Positions 1 to 8,620 of a stretch of DNA of 13,918 nt are shown in pieces. A program made the translations under genes and the position numbers. The notes below the pieces were generated by a model. The model was not told the origin of the DNA. It worked only from the letters and a program-made list of their open reading frames with translations, and searched no databases. Source of the DNA: Conidiobolus incongruus B7586 (lineage: Eukaryota; Entomophthoromycota; Entomophthoromycetes; Entomophthorales; Conidiobolaceae); contig JNEM01015512.1 in the NCBI GenBank assembly GCA_000697335.1, positions 1 through 13,918 on the forward strand. The letters run 5' to 3'. How positions within the stretch are numbered: position 1 is the stretch's first letter; every line of letters begins with the position of its first letter.

Positions 1-366
1 ATTTTTATTATAAAGTTAATCAATATATAAATAATCTTTTCTAAAAAGAAATTTAAAAATTATATTATATATTATAAAATTCAAAAATTAATAAAAATAT
101 AATATATATAATATAATAAAAAATAAAGAAAATATATAAAAATTTTATTATTTATATCCTTTTAATTAATAAACCTATGAATTTATTACTCATTTTAATC
201 AAATTTTGAGTTTTAATATATTAACCAATAATTAATAATATATAATTAAATATAATTAGTTAAATTATATATCCTAGTTTAAATTAATTTGATAAAATTT
301 ATTCAAGCTAAAAGTAAATATATATTTTTATAAATTAAATTTATTAGTATCTTTATATAATTAATA
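1..366 (-). mobile_element. Decayed Tc1/mariner copy, partial (5' end only)
   Basis: This stretch aligns by eye, in the same orientation, with about 2955-3339 of the better-preserved Tc1 element further right. Shared blocks include the segment around 10-40, the 'ttaaccaata' block near 223-232, and 'agtaaatat' near 313. It therefore carries the start of the transposase region plus the 5' terminal repeat, read on the minus strand. The expected terminus (ggctagtg) has decayed to something like 'aattaata' ending near 366, which fits multiple C-to-T and G-to-A changes. The rest of the element lies beyond the left edge of the window. No open reading frame remains. The exact right boundary is uncertain by several bases. 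Confidence 0.7.
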
Positions 367-381
367 ATCAACCTTGATTTA

Positions 382-536
382 AATCACTATAGTATAGTAC
401 TTTATAAATTTTTTATTATTAATATAACTTATAGAACTATAACTAATACTTAGTTCTCTGTTAAATAATAATAATAATATTAATATTATTAATATTATTA
501 ATATTATTAATATTTAAAAAAGAGGTTATAGTGATT
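382..536. mobile_element. MITE-like unit with short terminal inverted repeats
   Basis: The ends are a perfect 10-bp inverted repeat: aatcactata at 382-391 and tatagtgatt at 527-536. The match extends with mismatches a few bases outward. The unit is about 155 bp, codes for nothing and is filled largely by an ATT-type microsatellite. This resembles a small non-autonomous DNA transposon sitting next to the end of the Tc1 copy at 366. I see no convincing target-site duplication. In such AT-rich DNA a chance 10-bp inverted repeat is possible, so the call is tentative. Confidence 0.35.
464..515. repeat. ATT/AAT microsatellite
   Basis: A run of AAT units switches to TATT/AATATT units, giving a nearly self-complementary tract of about 50 bp. 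It could fold into an AT-only hairpin. It lies inside the MITE-like unit. Confidence 0.85.
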
Positions 537-1174
537 GAAACATATTAAATTAACTTGAATAGATTTGTATAAGGTGATAACTTATGAAGTTATTTATAAT
601 ATTTAAGATTTTAAGATTTCTATATTAGTTTCTTTTTGGTCTAATGATATATTATAACTAATTAGTTTATTATAAAGGATATAATTTAAGAATTTGAAGA
701 AATGTCGAATATTATATTATTTTGGTTTTAGTTAATTTTACTATAGTATCAGTTAGTATATTTTTTGATATCTTTTGCAAAATAAAGAATTGATATGAAA
801 TTAAATAATTGATTAAAAAGCTTAATAAATGCAATAAATTCTTTCTAATAATTAAACATCAAACAAATGTAAAATAATATGCATAGCTTGAATATAAAAT
901 TCGGGAATATATAAAATTAAATTATGTATTAAGAATTCAAGTTATTAAATATGCCATTATAGAAAATAGTAAATTACTAATATCAATAATTTTAAATTAA
1001 ATGCCGATATTAATAGAATTCGGTAATAAAACGATATCTGGTAAACCCTATTCAAAAATTAATGGTTAATAATAATGTGGTTTATCAATTATTTCATTTA
1101 ATTTTCCAAAATAAAGCGATTAAAATTATATTAACTAAAGACATATAATTATTTTTAATAAAATTCTTTATTTC
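537..1174. other. AT-rich non-coding gap
   Basis: No supported gene, RNA gene or element is visible here. The only structure seen is a short perfect hairpin at 577-593 (7-bp stems around ATG). The last eight bases (1167-1174) weakly extend the inverted arm of the neighbouring element. Confidence 0.6.
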
Positions 1175-1480
1175 AAAAATACCCTTCCGTCACGATTCGA
1201 TGATTAAGTCCATTTTACCTCCCAGCTATAGTGGATATGTTGATCCATAATCAAATGATGTTCTTTAGCTCATTTGATTTGAACTTATCCAAATCCTATG
1301 TCACTCACTGAATGAATTATTTAAACCCAAAAGTGCTAAGGATAGAAGGATTCCAATTTTTTAAATATTCAGCTACAACAACTGAACAGTAAGTAAATTT
1401 TAAGGCACACATGATTAGTAAATATTTTACTAAATTGTATTACTAATATTTTTCTAAAAACAATTTTATTTTCAAAACTT
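1175..1480 (+). repeat. Left inverted arm of the 3.1-kb element
   Basis: Matches the reverse complement of 3961-4265 with two base differences and one missing A. It is richer in G and C than the surroundings and keeps CpG sites near its outer end (1188-1199). It contains a 10-bp stem hairpin: aatcaaatga at 1249-1258 pairs with tcatttgatt at 1270-1279 across an 11-nt loop. Similarity fades beyond 1480 and is patchy up to about 1498. Confidence 0.95.
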
Positions 1481-1771
1481 GTTATGAAACCCAACACTAA
1501 GCTAAACTATATCAACTGAATTTTAAAAACATTCTATTTAATTTTTGATAAGGTTTCAATTATATTATCAGTTGATTTAAATACCTATATCTGGTAAAAA
1601 ATAATCTAAAAATTTTAAATTTTTGCTTCCATAACCTCCTAAAAGAAAAGCTACTTTTTAAATTTTTATAAAATATATTGCTAGCTTATTTTGATTAATA
1701 ATCAATCTCTAATACTCAAGTTTTGATTATTAAATCAACTTAATAAAATTAAGAACAATGAGAGTTATATA

Positions 1772-1988
1772 CACTAGCCCACAAAAGTGAGTCATAAAAT
1801 TAAAAATATATATATTTCTATTAATATCTTAATCAATTCTAATTTAAATAAACTTATATTAAACTATATAATTAATATATATTTTTTATTTATAATATAA
1901 TATATAAAGTTAAATTTAATTAATTATTAATTGATATATTAAAACTAAAGATATACTTAAGGTAAGTTATAAATTTGTAGGTTTTAGT
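1772..1988 (+). repeat. Left terminal inverted repeat of the Tc1 element
   Basis: Begins CACTAGCCCACAAAAG and runs to a conserved inner block (ttataaatttgt near 1967-1978) that matches the right repeat. At the fourth and fifth bases of 'cccac' this copy has CA where the right copy has TG, as expected if an ancestral CpG lost its C on opposite strands. Arms this long are unlike classic 30-bp Tc1 ends but occur in several Tc1-like families. Confidence 0.8.
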
Positions 1989-2001
1989 ATTGATAGAAAA
2001 A

Positions 2002-3017
2002 TTAATATTTAGTATATCTATCTTTTGTTTTTCTAACTTCTTTAAGTTTGTAGAGTATAGAGTCAACTAGCTTCTTATATTAAACAAGATTAATATTATT
2101 CTATGCTTCTTAAATAAATTCCTAAAGTTAATTTAAATTTTTTATTAGGGGGAAAGCTTTAATTAATTTTTTTAGTTGATCTTAAAAATATTTAATTAAG
2201 TTAAGATTAAGAGATTAAAGAGGTTATTTCATAATAGTTATTTTGTTATTTTTAAGCCATTTAATAATAAAATTTGTAGTATAATAAAGTATATTATCTT
2301 GTTAGAAAATAATATTTGATTTTTTTAATTTATACCATTCAATAATTTTTTTTAATTTATTATTCAAAATATTTTAATACATTTCAATATTAATTCTTTT
2401 ATTAATCTTATAAAGATACTTTACACCTAAAGATAACATATATCTTTAAACTATAATTAACCTACTATTGTATTTTTAGGTTGTAATAACATAATAGTGA
2501 TAAAGTAGTTCTTTATCTTTTTTAAAATATCTAGCTTTTTTATTAAATCTATTAAAATATATCTTTGTTTTATTAAACTAAATAACTTTACTCTAGTTAA
2601 TTTCAATTTAATTTTAGTGTTAATATTTAAACTCCTACTTAACTTTAAAATTAAACTTTTTTAATTAAGGGTGTTTTTTTTAAAATATAAATAGTATTTA
2701 TTTTAATATAAAATATATATAATAGTATTAGTACTAACTAATATTCTTATATAATCTTATAATTCTTGATATACTTTTATAGTAGTATTATACTTACTTG
2801 TATTAACTAATCTATAAATATATTTTTTATCATGTTTATTTATAATTTTAACATATTTAAGTTTTAGTTTAGGTGTTTTTTTAACATTATTCTTAATAAC
2901 TTTAGCTATAGTAAATTAGCTAATACTAGTAATTTTAATAATCTCACAAGTTGATTTATTTTCATTATAAAGTTGATTAATATATAAATGAACTTTTTTA
3001 GAGAGAGATTTAAGCAT
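2002..3017 (-). pseudogene. Tc1-like transposase fossil (DD34E)
   Basis: A dead DDE transposase of the Tc1 family, about 338 codons, close to the usual length of roughly 340. A start ATG reads from 3017 into MLKSLSKKVHLYINQLY, typical of the N-terminal helix-turn-helix region. Further on, the KVIWSDE-like block holds the first catalytic aspartate codon (2572-2574), now AAT (Asn). The QDN block retains the second aspartate at 2296-2298. The third acidic position at 2191-2193 is now AAA (Lys). The second and third positions are separated by exactly 34 residues, and the first and second are 92 codons apart in the same frame, which fits DD34E. That frame continues to the stop at 2002-2004. Many CAA and TGG codons have become TAA or TAG (for example 2302-2304, 2182-2184, 2578-2580). 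The start and the first catalytic block are in different frames, so at least one indel lies between them. Confidence 0.88.
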
Positions 3018-3124
3018 TATAATATTAATTTTAAAATATTAGCATAAATATTTTATAATATATATAATATAACAAAAGAAAAAGAAGATATATATAAGTT
3101 TTGTTATTTATACCTTTTTAACTT

Positions 3125-3339
3125 ATAAACCCACAAATTTATAACTCATCTTGGTTAAATTTTAGGTTTTGATATATTAACCAATAGCTAATGAAATATA
3201 ATCAAATATAGTTAGTTATAATCAATTAATATAGGTAAATTATATATTTTAATTTAAATTTATTTAATTAAAAATTGTTTAAGATATAAGTAAATATTTA
3301 AGTAATTTTGATTTTATGACTTACTTTTGCAGGCTAGTG
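3125..3339 (-). repeat. Right terminal inverted repeat of the Tc1 element
   Basis: Reads on the minus strand as CACTAGCCTGCAAAAG and further inward, matching the left repeat out to the inner block near 3129-3145. It lies just upstream of the transposase start at 3017. The internal part of the two repeats is clearly diverged, which marks an old insertion. Confidence 0.8.
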
Positions 3340-3341
3340 TA

Positions 3342-3960
3342 AATAATATACAATCAAATTTAATTGAATAAATATTTAACTATATTATAATATAATAAAA
3401 TCTTTTTCTTTTGTTCTTTAAACTTTTGTAACATCTTTCTCAAAGTTGAAATATCTTGGTTTATATTGACAAATATGAGAATATAATCTCATATTATCTA
3501 TTTTCTATATTTATATTAATAAAACTATATCTATTTTCTATCTTAATACTATTAAGTGAGTTAGTGATATAATATTAATAGTTTTAAGTAATTTAGTCTA
3601 TTAAGCATAATAATAAGTATTAATTCATGATTGAAATATAATAACCTTAGTTTTTTTTTGAATGCTTTGGCCTAAACTGAAATATATGTTAAATCAATCA
3701 AAACTTAGCTATTACATATTAACCAAGCTAAAAATAAAAAATAAAATAATGAGTGACATATTAGATATAATAAGTTCTTGAAATAATAGATAATGATATT
3801 TTAAAAATTTAATATATATAAATATTTATATAATTTCTCAACATGAACTAATATTTTCAAAGTCAGAAAAATAATGTATTAATTAGAATATCAATTGGAA
3901 AATTTCATATTAGCTAAGTTTTTGATTGAAAAATAATGACTGAGTGTTATGTTTTATTAT
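3342..3960. other. AT-rich interior of the long-armed element
   Basis: This is the right-hand interior of the 3.1-kb element, between the Tc1 end and the right arm. I see no open reading frame, motif or further repeat. The corresponding left interior (1481-1769) is likewise non-coding, with only small palindromes such as ttgattaataatcaa near 1691. Confidence 0.6.
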
Positions 3961-4265
3961 AAGTTTTGGAAATAAAATTGTTTTAGAAAAATATTAGTAA
4001 TACAATTTAGTAAAATATTTACTAATCATGTGTGCCTTAAAATTTACTTACTGTTCAGTTGTTGTAGCTGAATATTTAAAAAATTGGAATCCTTCTATCC
4101 TTAGCACTTTTGGGTTTAAATAATTCATTCAGTGAGTGACATAGGATTTGGATAAATTCAAATCAAATGAGCTAAAGAACATCATTTGATTATGGATCAA
4201 CATATCCACTATAGCTGGGAGGTAAAATGGACTTAATCATCGAATCGTGACGGAAGGGTATTTTT
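3961..4265 (-). repeat. Right inverted arm of the 3.1-kb element
   Basis: Reverse complement of 1175-1480 with two substitutions and one single-base indel over about 305 bp. It includes the same hairpin in mirror position (4161-4191). Its outer end is only about 160 bp upstream of the start of the transporter pseudogene, so the element occupies the place where that gene's promoter would be expected. Confidence 0.95.
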
Positions 4266-4423
4266 CAAATAAACCAGAGTTTTGTTAAATTATACTTGGG
4301 ATTTATTTTATATAACCGAAATAGTATAAACATGACTTTAGTCCCAAATAGAATATTAGTACTCACACTGTTTCATTTTCATTTAGCTATTTTGAAGTAG
4401 TAAAAATTTTTTCTTTTAAATAT

Positions 4424-6264
4424 TTGGTTATCATCACAAAACCTACTCTTGATAATAATGATAGTGATAAACTTCAAGCCGTAGTAATCCCAAAAACGAA
4501 TTTGTATAGACTTTACTCAGTCGGTTCTATTTCTGATGGTCTCCTACTCGTACTTGGTGTTATTTCAGGTGCTCTTATGCTAACAATTACCGTGGCTTTT
4601 GGTAGGATGGTCAACACTTATGTCAATTTCCAGCAAGAAATTATAAGTCCAAAAAAGTTCCAATCTGAAATCAATTCTTTAACCCTGCTTTTCGTTTATC
4701 TCGCGATTGTTGTATTCGTTTCAACCTATATTTTAATGTCAGCACATTAATGGGTCGATTCTAAAATAATGCACAAAATTCATAATATGTCCTAACCGAG
4801 TTGGTTAAAACAAGAAATTTCATGTTTGATAAGGTTGGAACTGGAGAAGTCACTACTAGAGTATCTAGTGATACTAGCTTAGTCCAAGATGGTATCTGCG
4901 AAAAAGTAGCCCTGGTGATTCAAGAGTTTGTCACCTTTATTGCTGCCTTTATAATTGCTTTTTTTAGCTAGTTGGAGACTCAGTCAAGTTCTATTTTGTC
5001 TAATTCCGATCATAGGTTCTTTATTAGCCCTGATGCTCCATTTTGGTATTAGATGTATCATGCATGGAATTCAAAAATATTTTATTCTTGGCAACCTTAC
5101 TGAGGAGTGTTTTTCTACTATTAAGATACTAATAACATTTAGTTTACAAGCAAAAGTGGGTAAAAAATAGAGTGAATTGCTGAATTCTACTATCAAAGAT
5201 TCTCTAACTCAAGCTCTTATTTTCACCATTGGTGTAAACATTATGATCATCTGTACATATTTTGGTTACTCCTTAACTTTCTTCTACAGTGCATGTTTGA
5301 TTTGCTGGGGACTTGGAAATGTGAGTATCACTTGGAACACTTTTTTACCATTCTGATCGGAGCTCAAGCTCTTGGTATCATTGGACCCAATGTGGAATTG
5401 TTTACCAAAGGACAAACTGCTGTACTAAATTATGCCAATGCATTGATCGTGTTCATGAAATTGATTCATCATCTCCTGAAGGTGTAAAACTTGATGAAGT
5501 TTTTGATGACATTGAGTTGAAGAAAAATAAATTTTATCCTTCTCGTAAAGATGTTCAAATATTTGATGATTTCTCTTTAAAGATCAAAGCTGGCCAAACT
5601 GTGGTTTTAGTTGATGCTAGTGGTTCTGGAAAATCGACGACTATTCAACTATTGGAACGCTCTTACAATCATGATTCTGGAAATATCCTTTTAGATGGCC
5701 ACTCCATTAAGCCCCTCAACCTCAAATGGTACAGAAGGCAAATTGAATGTTTCTCAAGAACCTACTTTATTCAATGGAATCATTACTGAAAATATGACAG
5801 TTGGTCTTGCCAGAACTCCATTATTTAATGCATCAATAGAAAAGAAGGTAGAGGCAGTAATCGAAGCCTGCAAACATACCAATGCCCACGATTTCATTTC
5901 TAATCTTTCACTCAAATACGATACTCAGGTCGGTGAAAGAGGATTCTTATTAAGCGGTGGTCAAAAGCAGTGTGTTGCTATTGCTCGTGCTTTAATCTGC
6001 AATCCTAGTACCTTGTTACTTGATGAAGCTATATCTGCATTGGATGCTGAGAGTGAACATGTCCAAGATGCTCTTGATTCAGCTTCAACTAGCAAAACTA
6101 CAGTTGCTATTGCTAATAGATTATCCACCATCCAAAAGGCTGTTCTCATCCTTGTAGTTCAAAATCACACCATCGTTGAATCTGGTGCACATCAACAACT
6201 ATTATATCAAAAAGGAGTATACTTTGATATGGACAATCAACAAAATTCATCTATCAATATATGA
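4424..6264 (+). pseudogene. ABC-B multidrug transporter pseudogene (TMD1-NBD1 only)
   Basis: A broken paralogue of the transporter at 10274, covering the first half of that protein. Homology is clear from about 4489 (KTNLYRLYSVGSISD against KSNFLKIYSVTSIAD). No ATG survives in frame; the open stretch begins with TTG at 4424 after a stop at 4349-4351. Stops interrupt at 4748-4750 (Gln codon position), 4793-4795 and 5168-5170. The frame shifts near 4824, in the T-run 4959-4965, in the T-run 5341-5346, near 5422 and near 5750. ATPase motifs remain recognisable. Walker A (5613-5639) reads DASGSGKST with its first Gly lost, LSGGQKQ is intact, and the Walker B and D-loop region reads LLLDEAISALD. 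The H-loop His is replaced by Asn (6115-6117). In a 102-residue NBD1 stretch, 67 positions match the intact gene by my hand alignment. It ends with TGA at 6262-6264 after NBD1, with no second half. Two shifts lie in homopolymers, so sequencing error could explain those two but not the rest. Confidence 0.93.
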
Positions 6265-8228
6265 TTTTTGAAAATAGTTTATTATAATTTTCATATAATC
6301 ATATAATCTTCTATCTGTATAATAAAAAATAACATATACTATCTAATCAGCCTATTGTATCCTTGAAGAGTTTGTCAGTGTTAATAGCTATATTTTTTAA
6401 TTTATATTATATGATTTGGCTATATCAATCTGTAATAATTTACATTTTTTGTAATGAATGTGTATATATATTATATAAAAAATATTTTCAAAATCAAAAT
6501 TGGGCTTAATTAAGTAATTTTATTTAAAATGAATAGTTATACCATATACTTCTTCAGTTCAAGAATTGATTCATTAAATGTAACAAAACCAGTCAAAAAT
6601 GACACCAAATATTTTAACTAATATGATCAATAATTTTGAAAATAATTTCACTCAAGATAAGATTTAATCTAAATATAGAATTTTGAGATTTATTGATGAA
6701 TTTTCAATATAAAAATTATTAATTTTGAATTTTATATTATAAAAATCAATTTAGATTGATTAATTTTATATTTCAAAAAATTTAAAATCAAAAATAATGA
6801 GTTAAATATTCATTAAAATGATTATATATATTTGAAAATAATTTTAAATCATACTCTTATTTACAATTAAATCTATTCAAAGTTGACCCAACTTGATCAC
6901 CCTTGTCTAGGTCTTATATGGAGTTTAGAGGCCCCAAGTAGTTAAATCTCAATGCCAATCATAAAATACTAGATTGGTTGATTGTTAAATAACAAAGAAT
7001 ATGATTTTTTTTTCAGTATTGATATTCCAATTCATTTTTACATGATATTGAAGTCATTTGAGAGACTTGCTTGATACAAGTTACATTTGAAAATATCCAT
7101 AATAAGTATATACTTTGCTTATTTGATACTTGCAACAAGGGTATTTGTTTGGTTAAATTTTGCTTAAATCTAAAATGAGACAATCTCAACATTGGTATCA
7201 TGTTTTTACTTTTAATACATTTGTTAGCTTTTTTCCCCGCCCTTCGAGTCTTAAATACAACCAACAAATCTGATTAATTTTATTTAATAATTTAGTAAGT
7301 TTCTTAATCACTATTATTAAATTTGTAATTTTTTTAATATTTCTAGCCATTTTTCTCATATTAGATAGTTTTCTAAAGTTTACTTTTTGGGACCATTTAC
7401 TTAATATCTTGTAATAAGTATTACAAAGTTAATAAATTTTATTAATATTTTTTGTTTTCTATTAAATATAAGAAAAATAACTTATAGAAGTCTGTATACT
7501 AGGATCAAAAGTTAGGATTTTTTTCAATTGCATTCCATTTAAGTACTTAGTTATCACCCTTAATTTTTAATGATATTAGAGTACAAACATAGAGTTTAAC
7601 AAGTGTAGTCATAATGGGATATTGTCAGTATTTGATTTATAGGCAGAGAAAGCTATTATTAATTAGGTTTAATTTTTTCAGCTTTACATTTAAACTGTAA
7701 GTAATAACTATTTAATTAATTGAATTTATTAAATGTGTATTAAAATTAACTGTGAATATTTATATTAAGTTTAAAAATATATTATTAACTCGATTTATTA
7801 TAATAAAAGATTTCATATCAAAAGTATGAATAGATTAGATCAAGAATTTAAAACATAATAAAATTTGAATTGAATGTAATTGAAATAGATCAAATAAATA
7901 TAAATATTGAAAATCAAATATTTCAACTGTCATTTACAATTATAAAATTATGTCCAAGTATCTATGCTGCAAATGATAGTTTATTTAGGTCTTGATTAAG
8001 TATTAATAGGTGTGCTCAGGAGCAGTTGAAACTCTGGGACCGGTATTAAATAATTTATTAACCAAATATATTGAAATAAATATATAAATATCAAATTTAA
8101 ATTTATATCAAAATACAAAATCTATAAATCTTGCAGTTAAGGATTTATAGCAATTATTTACGATGTTTCAATATTTATTTCCCAATTAAGAAAAATAATA
8201 AATTTTGAGAATTATTTTGCAATTAGTT
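6265..8228. other. AT-rich intergenic DNA, no gene seen
   Basis: No remnant of TMD2 or NBD2 follows the pseudogene. Small structures only: an AATAAA (6321-6326), a hairpin at 7410-7427 (ttgtaat/attacaa), and a 9-bp stem at 8122-8130/8142-8150 (ctataaatc/gatttatag). A slightly less AT-rich patch at about 6880-6960 and 7000-7270 contains an 84-codon minus-strand open frame, but nothing in it resembles a known family. No tRNA or rRNA signature was found. Confidence 0.55.
6321..6326 (+). terminator. Possible polyadenylation signal of the pseudogene
   Basis: An AATAAA hexamer lies 57 bases after the pseudogene stop, a normal place for a eukaryotic poly(A) signal. In DNA this AT-rich the hexamer is common by chance, so it is weak evidence that the gene once ended here. 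Confidence 0.25.
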
Positions 8229-8546
8229 TGTTGTTCTACCGATTGCTAGTAGAAAGTGAATAATTAGTAAGTGAGTGACTTGCTCGCGACTTGGTAAATT
8301 TGGCAAAATTAGTTAATTAGAGTTTAATGAACTTCAGAAGAGACGAGAGGTGATGGTGAAAATGTATTGCGACGATGATTCTTTTATAGACTATTTATTT
8401 GATGTAAATAATGTAAAGCATTGTATTAGGCTTTCAGAAAAATGAGATTTTGTAGCGGTGGGAGGAGTATTCCGGGGTCATATCTCCATAAGGTAATAGA
8501 TTCCGAAATGAAATTGGTTAGAAAGATTGCTATCTACGTAAACACA
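8229..8546 (-). mobile_element. Possible solo LTR fossil in a GC-richer island
   Basis: A roughly 320-bp patch is visibly richer in G and C than the kilobases on each side. On the minus strand it starts TGTGTTTACG and ends AGAACAACA, the TG...CA form of LTRs, with a TATA-like tataaaag (8381-8388) about 150 bp before the end. Size and layout would suit a solo LTR of a copia-like element. I find no matching 5-bp target duplication and no primer-binding site beside it, and the limits are chosen by pattern alone. Alternatives are a non-coding RNA promoter or exon, or a relic of another element. Confidence 0.25.
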
Positions 8547-8552
8547 AGACTA

Positions 8553-8620
8553 ATACCAAGTTTTTCTAAATTTAACATTTAATTGTTTGATAATTGATTG
8601 AATCAAAAATTTCTTGGTAT
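8553..8620. repeat. Short inverted repeat beside the GC-richer island
   Basis: ATACCAAG at 8553-8560 and CTTGGTAT at 8613-8620 form a perfect 8-bp inverted pair about 50 bp apart. It could be a tiny MITE or a chance palindrome. It begins seven bases after the island's right edge. Confidence 0.3.

Larger units (their letters stand above)
1772..3339 (-). mobile_element. Tc1/mariner transposon, complete ends, dead
   Basis: A 1568-bp element flanked by TA at 1770-1771 and 3340-3341, the target duplication expected for Tc1/mariner. The outermost 28-30 bp of the two ends are clear inverted repeats starting CACTAGCC, and every difference between them is a transition. The ends extend as diverged repeats of about 215 bp. 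Between them, on the minus strand, lies a transposase fossil of the DD34E type (2002-3017). It is inserted inside the long-armed element 1175-4265. The complete ends suggest it could once have been mobilised in trans, but the encoded enzyme is not functional. Confidence 0.9.
1175..4265. mobile_element. 3.1-kb element with near-identical long inverted arms, family unknown
   Basis: Two inverted arms (1175-1480 and 3961-4265) of 306 and 305 bp enclose 2.5 kb of AT-rich DNA without an open reading frame. Without the Tc1 element inserted at 1772-3339, the unit would be about 1.5 kb, a plausible size for a non-autonomous DNA transposon. The sharp terminal motif is TACCCTTCCGTCACG. It is preceded by an A/T run, and the inverted match continues outward with one mismatch to 1167 and 4273. 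No direct target-site duplication longer than TA can be seen, so a superfamily cannot be named. Tc1/mariner-like (TA target) and Mutator-like (long arms) are both possible. A simple inverted duplication is the main alternative. Confidence 0.7.

Noticed and set aside
464-515. CRISPR-like or satellite array
   Set aside because: It is a simple AAT/ATT microsatellite without unique spacers.
4959-4965. Introns as an explanation for the frame changes in the left transporter
   Set aside because: The frame changes come from one- or two-base differences, with homology continuous on both sides. No GT...AG pair spans them, and the intact paralogue has no intron there.
5961-6149. 62-codon open frame on the minus strand
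   Set aside because: It lies antisense to the conserved NBD1 signature and Walker B region of the pseudogene and is a shadow of that coding sequence.
6890-6960. Possible tRNA-like patch
   Set aside because: No B-box, acceptor stem or anticodon arm could be paired.
7013-7267. 84-codon open frame on the minus strand
   Set aside because: It has no recognisable domain, sits in AT-rich intergenic DNA, and a frame of this length can arise by chance. No promoter or neighbouring gene supports it.
8352-8447. Small plus-strand frame from an ATG in the GC-richer island (about 30 codons)
   Set aside because: Too short, with no similarity. Composition alone does not make it a gene.
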